Below are positions 1 through 5,420 of a stretch of DNA of 9,951 nucleotides, piece after piece. A model generated the notes under the pieces. It searched no databases, was not told the DNA's origin, and saw nothing but the letters and a program-made list of their open reading frames with translations. Each line of letters opens with the position of its first letter. Within the stretch, counting starts at the first letter, position 1. A program made the translations under genes and the position numbers. The DNA is from Anaerolineae bacterium (GTDB lineage Bacteria; Chloroflexota; Anaerolineae; Anaerolineales; UBA11858), in the NCBI GenBank assembly GCA_003694235.1, contig RFKO01000200.1, positions 1 through 9,951 of the forward strand. Reading direction: 5' to 3'.

Positions 1-40
1 CAGGTGTACCTGCTCACGCCTACCGGCGCGCCCTGATTGG

Positions 41-49
41 TGCTATAAT
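41..49 (+). promoter_or_regulatory. Extended -10 promoter element for the HNH gene
   Basis: The sequence TGC-TATAAT is a perfect -10 hexamer (44-49) preceded by the TGn extension, which can compensate for a poor -35. No good TTGACA match is visible about 17 bp upstream. Transcription would begin near 56-57 and give a leader of roughly 48 nt before the ATG at 105. This favours that ATG over the upstream in-frame TTG at 63, which would leave almost no leader. Assignment is by pattern only. Confidence 0.55.
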
Positions 50-104
50 CTGCCGCGGTGGTTTGAGGACAGGGTATATCTTCTGTCCAGAGAGACGACA
101 AGCG

Positions 105-617
105 ATGGACAACCTGCATGAGCCCGTCCTGGTGCTGAACGCCAATTTTGCACCGATCAACGTGTGCACCACCAAGCGCGCCATCGTCCTGATACTGAGC
201 GGCAAAGCCACGCTGGTGATGAACGGCCGCGGGGAGATTCACGCCATCTCGCGCACGTTCCCCCGCCCGTCGATCATCCGGCTGGACAAAATGGTGCACC
301 GGCCGCGCCCGCGGGTCAAACTGAGCAAGAAGGAAATTTTCCGCCGCGACGGCTATACCTGCCAGTATTGCGGCAAACGCGCCAAAGTGCTGACGATTGA
401 CCACGTCATCCCGCGTCACCTGGGGGGCGAGCACAGCTGGGAAAACCTGGTGACCGCCTGCGCGGAGTGCAACCACCGCAAAGGGGGACGCACTGCCGAG
501 CAGGCCGGCATGAAACTGCTACAACCCCCGCGCGAGCCGTCTTCCTCCGCCCGCTACATCTTCGGCCGCTACGTGGCACAATATCAGGAATGGCTACCCT
601 TCCTGGAAGGGTGGTAA
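105..617 (+). CDS. HNH endonuclease family protein
   Basis: This is a stand-alone HNH (beta-beta-alpha metal) nuclease-type protein of 170 aa. The N-terminal 70 residues (EPVLVLNANFAPINV onward) form the conserved lead-in typical of a widespread small bacterial HNH family. The nuclease core spans about residues 80-127. It has CxxC at C86/C89 and a second CxxC at C119/C122, a likely structural zinc site. The catalytic signature is D99-H100, N114 and N123-H124 before RKGG. Cellular role and substrate are not established for this family, so neither restriction nor repair should be assumed. An in-frame TTG at 63 would add 14 residues, but ATG 105 directly precedes the conserved start, and the promoter at 41-49 leaves a sensible leader. 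The Shine-Dalgarno is weak (AGAGAG about 10 nt upstream). The gene is monocistronic here, and its stop lies 7 bp from the stop of the convergent hydrolase gene. Confidence 0.88.
   Translation: MDNLHEPVLVLNANFAPINVCTTKRAIVLILSGKATLVMNGRGEIHAISRTFPRPSIIRLDKMVHRPRPRVKLSKKEIFRRDGYTCQYCGKRAKVLTIDHVIPRHLGGEHSWENLVTACAECNHRKGGRTAEQAGMKLLQPPREPSSSARYIFGRYVAQYQEWLPFLEGW
594..614. terminator. Hairpin at a convergent gene junction, possible bidirectional terminator
   Basis: A near-perfect inverted repeat lies inside the last codons of the HNH gene and ends just before its TAA. The arms are CTACCCTTCC and GGAAGGGTGG around a single T. About 9 bp can pair around a 3-nt loop, with one G-U pair. It sits between two convergent genes whose stops are 7 bp apart, so it could end or stabilise transcripts from both sides. 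Neither side has a T-tract, so it is not a classical intrinsic terminator and may simply be coding coincidence. Confidence 0.3.
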
Positions 618-624
618 TCCCCCG

Positions 625-1374
625 CTAAAAGGTCAGGCGCAGAAAATCCTCGGCCAGGGCGACTTCGCCCTGGAAAGTCTGGCGCGCCTGAGGGATGAGC
701 GCGTGCGGGTCGCTGCGCACATCGTAGTGGATCAGATACAACCGCCTGACAGCGGCCTCCTGGGCGATCTCCCCTGCCTGCCGGGCAGAGGAATGTCCCA
801 CCGCTTCGCCCGTCGCCTCGTGGATCAGCACATCGGCACCCCGCGCCAGTTCCACTACCGAGGGAGTGGGCTGGGTATCGCAGGAATACGCCAGCACGCC
901 GCCATCCGCCGCCTCAACGCGCAACCCAATCGTGGGAATCAGGTGTTCGACGGGAGATGCCCACAGACGAAATTCCTCTGTCTCCACCACCGGCGCCAAG
1001 GGCTGCTCCGCGATCTCACAAAAGTGTACCGGAAAAAAGTCCGGCCACGTCTGCCAGCCGTACGCATCCATCAGCCATTTCACTCGCGTCAGCGTGTATT
1101 CCAGGCCGTACAGGAACAACGGCTGCCGCCTGCCCAGCAGCCACATATTCATCAACAGCAAAGGCACCCCTGAGACATGATCGGGGTGAAAGTGCGTCAA
1201 CACCAGGTGACGTAAACGCTTGAAGTCCAGGCCGGCCTGCTGCAGGCGCACAATCGGCGTACCCACACAATCCACCAGGATGAATTCCTGCTGCCCAACG
1301 ATCGCCAGGTGCGCGTTTTCATGCCGCTCATCGGGGATCGAGTTGGCCGAGCCAAGGATGATCACTTCTGCCAT
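625..1374 (-). CDS. MBL-fold metallohydrolase, RNase Z-like
   Basis: A 249-aa metallo-beta-lactamase-fold hydrolase. The metal-binding motif THFHPDH (H61, H63, D65, H66) follows a buried beta strand. Further likely ligands are H144 (PVEH), D166 (YSCDT) and H216 (LIHY). The HEATG...GHSSA stretch (185-197) resembles the conserved block after the aspartate ligand in RNase Z and related phosphodiesterases. The typical RNase Z ending (FSxRY) is replaced by HYDVR, and the long tRNA-binding exosite arm is not obvious. A generic phosphodiesterase or hydrolase is therefore safer than tRNA 3' processing. The start is ATG 1374: AAGGAGG lies 7 nt upstream and the protein then begins at the fold (MAEVIILGSANS). 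An upstream in-frame start at 1470 would run back into the permease gene. It is the last gene of the minus-strand run, 16 nt after the permease stop. Confidence 0.87.
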   Translation of the reverse strand: MAEVIILGSANSIPDERHENAHLAIVGQQEFILVDCVGTPIVRLQQAGLDFKRLRHLVLTHFHPDHVSGVPLLLMNMWLLGRRQPLFLYGLEYTLTRVKWLMDAYGWQTWPDFFPVHFCEIAEQPLAPVVETEEFRLWASPVEHLIPTIGLRVEAADGGVLAYSCDTQPTPSVVELARGADVLIHEATGEAVGHSSARQAGEIAQEAAVRRLYLIHYDVRSDPHALIPQARQTFQGEVALAEDFLRLTF

Positions 1375-1381
1375 TTCACCG

Positions 1382-1388
1382 CCTCCTT
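1382..1388 (-). promoter_or_regulatory. Strong ribosome binding site fixing the hydrolase start
   Basis: Read on the minus strand this is AAGGAGG, 7 nt before the ATG at 1374. It is the best Shine-Dalgarno in the window and decides between this start and the longer frame beginning at 1470. It lies within the 16-nt gap after the permease stop. Confidence 0.75.
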
Positions 1389-1390
1389 GC

Positions 1391-2821
1391 TCAGCGCGCC
1401 AACAAATGAAGGGCAATCTGGGGGGTGAGGAAAACCTCCAGCACCGCCGCCCCAAGGAACAAAGGCACACTCCACAGAAGCATCACCCGCGCCCAATCGG
1501 CCAGCGAAATCAGCAACGCTTCGCTGATGGAACGCCCCTGGGAGGGCGTGGCCAGCGTGGCACCCAGACGCAAAATCGCTGCGCCCGCCAGCGCGATCGC
1601 CGGAATCTCCAGAACGCCATGTGGCAACACCAGCGCGCTCAAAAACAGCAGCGCAGGGATTCCCGCCCGCGCCGCGGTGACCGTGAAGTATCCAATAATG
1701 CCAAAGGGCAACAGCAACACCACCACCCCCATCACCCCAAAAGTGAACAATCCCAAAAACATCGCCAGCGTAACCGTACGCAGGTTATGCAACCAGACGG
1801 CCGGAACCGCCTCGGCGGTCAACAAACGAACGCCGCCCAGTACATCCAGCTGCTCCTGAAAACCGTCCTGCAAACGATCCAGTTCCAGCGCTTCCGGCGG
1901 CAGCGGGAAGACCTCGGCCTGCTGCGCCCCCAAGCCGGCGCCGGCTGCCAAAACCAGCAGCACCAACACCAGCGGCAACGCAACCTGGCGCAGGGCATGG
2001 AGCGGTTCGCGCCGCAACCACTCTCCCAGCGAAGCACGCCCGTTCACGAGCGCTTCCCAGAACACCTTCCACGCCCAACGCAGGTTGAGCACATCCAACT
2101 CGCGCGCCAGCAACTCCTCGCGATTGAAATAAGCAATGCCGGTGCGCACCAACAGGCCGGCCACCAGCACCTGGCCGAAGATCGCCCACCACAGCACCGA
2201 ATAGCGCGCCCAAAACATGATCATGCTCTCCCCCACCAGCAACATGGCGGCGGGGATGATGATGAACGAGGCCAGCAGGTTGGCCGCGCGCGCCGAAGTG
2301 GCCTGCGAGGAAATCACCACCGCGCCACTCACCATCAGCAGGGATTGCACCGTGGTAAGCGCAACGACCTGGACCAGCAAAATCGGGTCAGGCGTCCAGC
2401 CCACCTGCCGGTACACGCCAATCAGGTACACCACGATCCCCAAATAGCTGGCCAGCAGGGGCGGGATCATCACCGCCAGCAGTTTGCCCAAATAGAGTTG
2501 AAAATCGGTCAACGGAGAGGCCAGCAAAGGCTCTATGCTGCCGCGCTCCTTCTCTCCCACAAAACTTTCCAGCGCGATGACCAGCGAGACCGAAATCGGG
2601 AAAAAGCCCACCACCATGAGCAGAAAGGGGATCAGCCGGTCGCCGATCACCGGCGCGCCGTAACGTTCGACAAACGAGACTGCCTGCCGGGCGGTAAAAT
2701 TCATCAAACCGGGGAAGAACAACGTGAGCACCAGGATAGGCACAAGAATCCGCCAGTCACGGAACTGATCGCGAATCTCGCGCCGGGTGATGATCAAAGC
2801 AGCGCGCAAATCATCCAGCAT
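1391..2821 (-). CDS. ABC-2 type permease fused to a SpoIIM-like domain
   Basis: A 476-aa integral membrane protein made of two parts. Residues 1-270 look like an ABC-2/NatB-type permease. There is an N-terminal amphipathic segment, a first hydrophobic helix around 24-40, a conserved block EKERGSIEPLLASPL (90-104) followed by GK, and further membrane spans at about 65-84, 114-136, 146-170, 182-198 and 209-227. After another span (280-298) and a short soluble stretch, residues about 310-470 match the stage II sporulation protein M (SpoIIM/DUF95) family: HN at 345-346, PHGVLEIPAI (400-409), AGAAILRLG (412-420) and EVFLTP (462-467). The start ATG 2821 overlaps the ATPase gene by 11 nt, with a GGGAG stretch upstream, so the two are translationally coupled. 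The partner ATPase is encoded immediately upstream, which implies an ABC exporter. The substrate is unknown. Nothing else in the window concerns sporulation, so the SpoIIM name should not be read as function. Confidence 0.87.
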   Translation of the reverse strand: MLDDLRAALIITRREIRDQFRDWRILVPILVLTLFFPGLMNFTARQAVSFVERYGAPVIGDRLIPFLLMVVGFFPISVSLVIALESFVGEKERGSIEPLLASPLTDFQLYLGKLLAVMIPPLLASYLGIVVYLIGVYRQVGWTPDPILLVQVVALTTVQSLLMVSGAVVISSQATSARAANLLASFIIIPAAMLLVGESMIMFWARYSVLWWAIFGQVLVAGLLVRTGIAYFNREELLARELDVLNLRWAWKVFWEALVNGRASLGEWLRREPLHALRQVALPLVLVLLVLAAGAGLGAQQAEVFPLPPEALELDRLQDGFQEQLDVLGGVRLLTAEAVPAVWLHNLRTVTLAMFLGLFTFGVMGVVVLLLPFGIIGYFTVTAARAGIPALLFLSALVLPHGVLEIPAIALAGAAILRLGATLATPSQGRSISEALLISLADWARVMLLWSVPLFLGAAVLEVFLTPQIALHLLAR

Positions 2822-3740
2822 CGTGGCTCTCTCCCTCACCGACAGCCTGCAAATACACCTGTTCCAGGCTGCGAGGCACTTCCTGCAAACCGACCACCGG
2901 CAGGTTCTTGTCCAGCAAATAGCGTAACAGGCGCGGATGCTCCTGCTCCGGACGCGCGCTGCGGATGCGAATCCAGTCTTTTCCCTGCCCACTCACCGTC
3001 ACGTCCGGCGGCAAATCGAGCCGCCCGTTCAACGGCACAGCGAAGCGAATCTCATACTCGCCTGGGCCGAGGAGACGGCGTTTGAGTTCCGCCGGCGTGC
3101 CCTGCACGATGATGCGCCCGCGGCGGATGATGGCAATCTTATCGGCCAGTTCTTCTGCCTCCACCAGATTGTGAGTGCAGATGATGATGGCGCGTTCGGC
3201 CGAGCGCAACGCTTTGATGGCATCGCGCACCAGGCGGGCGCTGGCCGGATCCATGGCCGAGGTCGGTTCGTCCAGCAACAACACCGGCGGATCGTGCACC
3301 AGCGCACGCGCCAGCGCCAGTTTCTGTCGCATCCCTTTGGAAAATTCACCTACCCGACGATGAGCCGCCTCTGCCAGCCCGAATTGCTCCAACAACGCCT
3401 CACGGCGACGACGGCGCTTCACGCGATCCAGGCCGTACAATTCGCCGAAAAAATCCAGATACTCGGCAGCGGGCATGCGATTGTAAATCCCATGATGTTC
3501 GGTGAGCACCCCCACCGAGGCGCGCACCTTCTCCGGCTGGGCCACCACATCGTAGCCGGCCACGCGCGCCCCACCCGCCGTCGGGCGCAACACCGAGGTC
3601 AGCATGCGCACCGTGGTGGTCTTACCGGCCCCGTTCGGCCCCAGCAAAGCCAGCACCTCCCCGGCCCCCACGGTCAGCGTCACCCCGTCCACGGCCAGGA
3701 AGTCACCGAAGCGCTTGCTGAGGTCTTGCGTACGAATCAT
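2811..3740 (-). CDS. ABC transporter ATP-binding protein, NatA/CcmA class
   Basis: A 309-aa ATPase that would power the permease encoded next to it. All nucleotide-binding motifs are present in order: Walker A GPNGAGKT (34-41), signature FSKGMRQ (133-139), Walker B VLLLDEPT (153-160), D-loop SAMDP (161-165) and switch histidine H190 (CTHN). The Q-loop position reads GVLTEHHGIYN, with glutamate E81 where many ABC ATPases have glutamine. This variant is common in export-type NatA-like proteins as I recall them. Residues 215-309 form the C-terminal extension typical of drug or sodium export ATPases. Its ATG overlaps the lgt stop as ATGA (4 nt) and no clear Shine-Dalgarno is seen, so translation is probably by coupling to lgt. 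The last 11 nt overlap the permease start. The substrate cannot be told from sequence. Confidence 0.93.
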   Translation of the reverse strand: MIRTQDLSKRFGDFLAVDGVTLTVGAGEVLALLGPNGAGKTTTVRMLTSVLRPTAGGARVAGYDVVAQPEKVRASVGVLTEHHGIYNRMPAAEYLDFFGELYGLDRVKRRRRREALLEQFGLAEAAHRRVGEFSKGMRQKLALARALVHDPPVLLLDEPTSAMDPASARLVRDAIKALRSAERAIIICTHNLVEAEELADKIAIIRRGRIIVQGTPAELKRRLLGPGEYEIRFAVPLNGRLDLPPDVTVSGQGKDWIRIRSARPEQEHPRLLRYLLDKNLPVVGLQEVPRSLEQVYLQAVGEGESHDAG

Positions 3741-4573
3741 CTGCGCCGTCTGCGTCTGCGAGCCGGTTTCTCCGCCTGCGGTGCGCCGTGGCGATGCCGC
3801 CAGAACAGCGCCGCAGCAGCTGCGATGGCAACCACCGCCATCAGCGTCTGGTTGGCGTTGATGCCCGCCACCTGAGAGGAATCCAGACGCAAGAATTCCA
3901 GCAAAAAGCGGCCTACCGGATATACCACCAGATAGAGCAGCAAAACATCCCCCTCCTGCAGCCGATCACGAAAACGCTTTCCCACCCACAGCAACAAGGC
4001 CATGTTCATCAGATTCCACAAGGACTCATACAGGAAGGTGGGATGATAATAAGCATACTGCTGAAACTCCGGCAACCGGTGCGCAGGGTCAATGTAAATC
4101 GCCCAGGGCAAATCCGTCGGGCGGCCGTAAAGTTCCTGGTTGACAAAATTGCCCCACCGCCCGATGGCCTGTCCCAGCGCCAGGCCGGGGGCAGCGAGAT
4201 CGGCCCAAAAGGCAAAACGTTCGCCGCGTTTGCGACAGTAAAAATACAGGGCAAACACCCCGCCCAGGATCGCGCCGGGGATTCCCAATCCCCCCCGCCA
4301 TACGGCAATGGCGGCCAGCGGATGCGTGAGATAGTATTTTGTCGTCAGCCCCGCGGCGACCATAGAGGGCGGCGGCGTGAGGATATGCCACAGGCGCGCC
4401 CCTAAAATGCCGCCGATCAACACCCAAATCACCCCATCTTCAACGAATGAAATATCCTTACCGCGCTGCTTCGCCTGCCAGATAATCAAAGCCACCGCCG
4501 CGGCCACCCCCACCATGATGATGATGCCGTACACATGAATCGTCACCGGCCCAAGTTGAAAACTGCTCGTCAT
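3737..4573 (-). CDS. lgt: Prolipoprotein diacylglyceryl transferase (Lgt)
   Basis: Lgt moves the diacylglyceryl group from phosphatidylglycerol to the lipobox cysteine of prelipoproteins in the cytoplasmic membrane, the first step of lipoprotein maturation. The protein is 278 aa, normal for the family, with about seven membrane spans. The Lgt signature GRWGNFVNQELYG is at 138-150, so R139 corresponds to the essential arginine of the E. coli enzyme. HPTFLYE (177-183) and YPVGRFLLEFLR (218-229), with the second conserved arginine at R222, are also present. Two oddities: the loop after WRGG reads LGIPG, with proline where E. coli has the conserved histidine, and the C-terminus ends in seven consecutive arginines (272-278). 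AGGAG 6 nt before ATG 4573 supports the start. The gene overlaps the phosphatidyltransferase upstream and the ATPase downstream by 4 nt each (ATGA). Confidence 0.95.
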   Translation of the reverse strand: MTSSFQLGPVTIHVYGIIIMVGVAAAVALIIWQAKQRGKDISFVEDGVIWVLIGGILGARLWHILTPPPSMVAAGLTTKYYLTHPLAAIAVWRGGLGIPGAILGGVFALYFYCRKRGERFAFWADLAAPGLALGQAIGRWGNFVNQELYGRPTDLPWAIYIDPAHRLPEFQQYAYYHPTFLYESLWNLMNMALLLWVGKRFRDRLQEGDVLLLYLVVYPVGRFLLEFLRLDSSQVAGINANQTLMAVVAIAAAAALFWRHRHGAPQAEKPARRRRRRR

Positions 4574-5220
4574 GCTTCACTCCTGCCTCTCTCTTTGGCT
4601 TTCATCTGGGCATGCGCCTGTCGCCGCACGTACACAATGCGTTGCAGCGCGGTCACATTGGCCAGAACGGCAATAATCCCCACACCGATATGGGGGATGT
4701 TGAATACCAGCGAGGGCGCCAGCACAATATATCGTTCCAGGCGGGTGAGCAGGCCGACTTTGGCCTCATAACCCAGCGCTTCGCCCCGCGCCCGCACATA
4801 AGAAACCAACACCGAACCCGCAGCAGCCAGGTACACCAGTCCGGCCAGCAGCCAGTCACCGCGTTGAAGATAGTACAGCAGCAACCCCAGGTAGATCACA
4901 AGTTCAGAATAACGGTCGGAAACCGAATCGACAAAAGCGCCGAAAGCGGAAGGCTCGCCGCGCAGGCGCGCCATTGTGCCGTCCAGCGCGTCAATCGGCC
5001 CCATCAAGAGGATGATCACCCCCCCGACGAGCATCTGGCCGCGCATCAAAAAGAATGCTCCCAGGGCATTTCCCAGCACACCGATCAGGGTCAGCGTGTT
5101 GGGCATCAACCCCAAACGATTGAGAAATGCACCGATAGGATCGAGCACGTCTTTGAATGTGACCCGCATCCAATCGGTGAAGGTCTGCGGTTTTTCGGTT
5201 TTATCAATCAACTCAGACAC
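4570..5220 (-). CDS. CDP-alcohol phosphatidyltransferase, inositol-phosphate class
   Basis: A 216-aa membrane enzyme that swaps CMP on CDP-diacylglycerol for an alcohol to make a phospholipid. The full family motif is present: D77, D80-G81, A84-R85, G94, D98 and D102, with the standard spacing (DxxDGxxARx8Gx3Dx3D). Five to six membrane helices follow from about residue 40. The sub-motif FGAFVDSVSDRYSE (93-106), YVRARGE (141-147) and R160/R163 (RLER) resemble phosphatidylinositol-phosphate and archaetidylinositol-phosphate synthases more than PgsA or phosphatidylserine synthases. The inositol assignment is therefore likely but unproven. The start is GTG 5220 with GAGG 6 nt upstream; starting at the internal Met18 would lose the conserved N-terminal amphipathic segment. 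It overlaps lgt by 4 nt, so lipid synthesis and lipoprotein lipidation are coupled. The gene lies just downstream of the fold-back element, whose insertion may have separated it from ftsK. Confidence 0.9.
   Translation of the reverse strand: MSELIDKTEKPQTFTDWMRVTFKDVLDPIGAFLNRLGLMPNTLTLIGVLGNALGAFFLMRGQMLVGGVIILLMGPIDALDGTMARLRGEPSAFGAFVDSVSDRYSELVIYLGLLLYYLQRGDWLLAGLVYLAAAGSVLVSYVRARGEALGYEAKVGLLTRLERYIVLAPSLVFNIPHIGVGIIAVLANVTALQRIVYVRRQAHAQMKAKERGRSEA
4580..4584 (-). promoter_or_regulatory. Ribosome binding site of lgt inside the preceding gene
   Basis: AGGAG on the minus strand, 6 nt before the lgt ATG at 4573, within the last codons of the phosphatidyltransferase gene. It fixes the lgt start and allows translation independent of, as well as coupled to, the upstream gene. 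Confidence 0.65.
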
Positions 5221-5226
5221 AGAATG

Positions 5227-5230
5227 CCTC
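5227..5230 (-). promoter_or_regulatory. Ribosome binding site supporting a GTG start
   Basis: GAGG on the minus strand lies 6 nt before the GTG at 5220. It is outside the mobile element (the left target-site copy begins at 5236), so the insertion left the phosphatidyltransferase translation signal intact. Confidence 0.55.
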
Positions 5231-5235
5231 GTTTT

Positions 5236-5243
5236 TCACTATG
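5236..5243. repeat. Left target-site duplication copy
   Basis: TCACTATG, identical to the copy at 5376-5383 and directly abutting the left terminal inverted repeat. Confidence 0.78.
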
Positions 5244-5311
5244 CAGGACTTGCGCAGTTGAATGCACTTGAACCACGGAGACACAAAGTTCACCGAGTTT
5301 TTTCTGTGATT

Positions 5312-5328
5312 CACGGAGATTCTCCGTG
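5312..5328. repeat. Perfect palindrome at the heart of the element
   Basis: CACGGAGA-T-TCTCCGTG: two perfect 8-nt arms around one base. It is nested inside the larger fold-back and slightly to the right of its centre (about 5309), so the transcript could form either the long arm-to-arm hairpin or this small local stem. Confidence 0.7.
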
Positions 5329-5338
5329 TTCTCCGTGT
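5321..5338. repeat. Tandem 9-bp repeat (TCTCCGTGT x2)
   Basis: Two exact head-to-tail copies of TCTCCGTGT (5321-5329 and 5330-5338) are followed by a degenerate third, CTCTGCGGT. The inverse unit ACGGAG occurs in the left arm (5275-5280) and centre (5313-5318). The element seems to be built partly by duplication of this short unit. Confidence 0.65.
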
Positions 5339-5375
5339 CTCTGCGGTTAAGTTCCTGCGAAGTGCGTAAGTCCTG

Positions 5376-5383
5376 TCACTATG
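5376..5383. repeat. Right target-site duplication copy
   Basis: TCACTATG, identical to 5236-5243 and directly abutting the right terminal inverted repeat. Collapsing the two copies restores an ftsK/phosphatidyltransferase spacer of about 60 bp. Confidence 0.78.
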
Positions 5384-5402
5384 CTATTTTGCGGTATGCT
5401 AT
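5380..5402. repeat. Short direct repeat TATGCTAT beside the element
   Basis: TATGCTAT occurs at 5380-5387 and 5395-5402, a 15-bp period, between the element and the ftsK stop. The first copy partly overlaps the right target-site duplication. It could be an old protein-binding site or chance; nothing else supports a role. Confidence 0.3.
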
Positions 5403-5420
5403 CGCGGCGCGCGACCGCTG

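Larger units (their letters stand above)
5244..5375. mobile_element. 132-bp fold-back MITE-like element
   Basis: A non-coding element with 13-bp terminal inverted repeats, CAGGACTTGCGCA (5244-5256) and TGCGTAAGTCCTG (5363-5375), which match at 12 of 13 positions. The inverted symmetry continues inward without gaps: by hand, 37 of 54 positions pair between 5244-5297 and 5322-5375. The centre is rich in CACGGAG/CTCCGTG units and a T6 run. Exact 8-bp direct repeats flank it (5236-5243 and 5376-5383), as expected of a target-site duplication. The same 9 bases, TCACTATGC, occur on both sides, but symmetry of the ends favours 8 bp. It has no open frame for a transposase, so it would have been moved in trans. 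An IS family with 8- to 10-bp duplications (for example the ISAs1 type) is a guess. It sits between ftsK and the phosphatidyltransferase gene and, in the transcript, would form a long hairpin. Confidence 0.82.

Noticed and set aside
1..36. Possible end of an upstream plus-strand gene (frame 1 ends TGA at 34-36, tail reading QVYLLTPTGAP)
   Set aside because: Only 11 codons are visible and other frames are also open here; too little to call a gene, though the position just before the promoter is plausible.
63..104. Alternative TTG start of the HNH gene at 63
   Set aside because: It would give an almost absent leader after the 41-49 promoter and add 14 residues not typical of the family; ATG 105 is better.
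625..1470. Longer version of the hydrolase starting at 1470
   Set aside because: The extra 32 residues lie within the permease gene and lack MBL character; AAGGAGG directly before ATG 1374 fixes the start.
1220..3085. A 621-codon plus-strand open frame opposite the hydrolase, permease and ATPase genes
   Set aside because: Its translation is dominated by Gln, His, Arg and Pro with no recognisable domain, and it crosses three well-supported genes. It arises because those genes rarely use codons whose complement is a stop.
2937..3875. A 312-codon plus-strand open frame opposite the ATPase gene
   Set aside because: Low-complexity antisense translation; the minus strand carries all ABC ATPase motifs here.
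5404..5420. GC-rich stretch after the ftsK stop considered as a terminator
   Set aside because: Only a 4-bp stem (GCGG/CCGC) and no T-tract on the minus strand.
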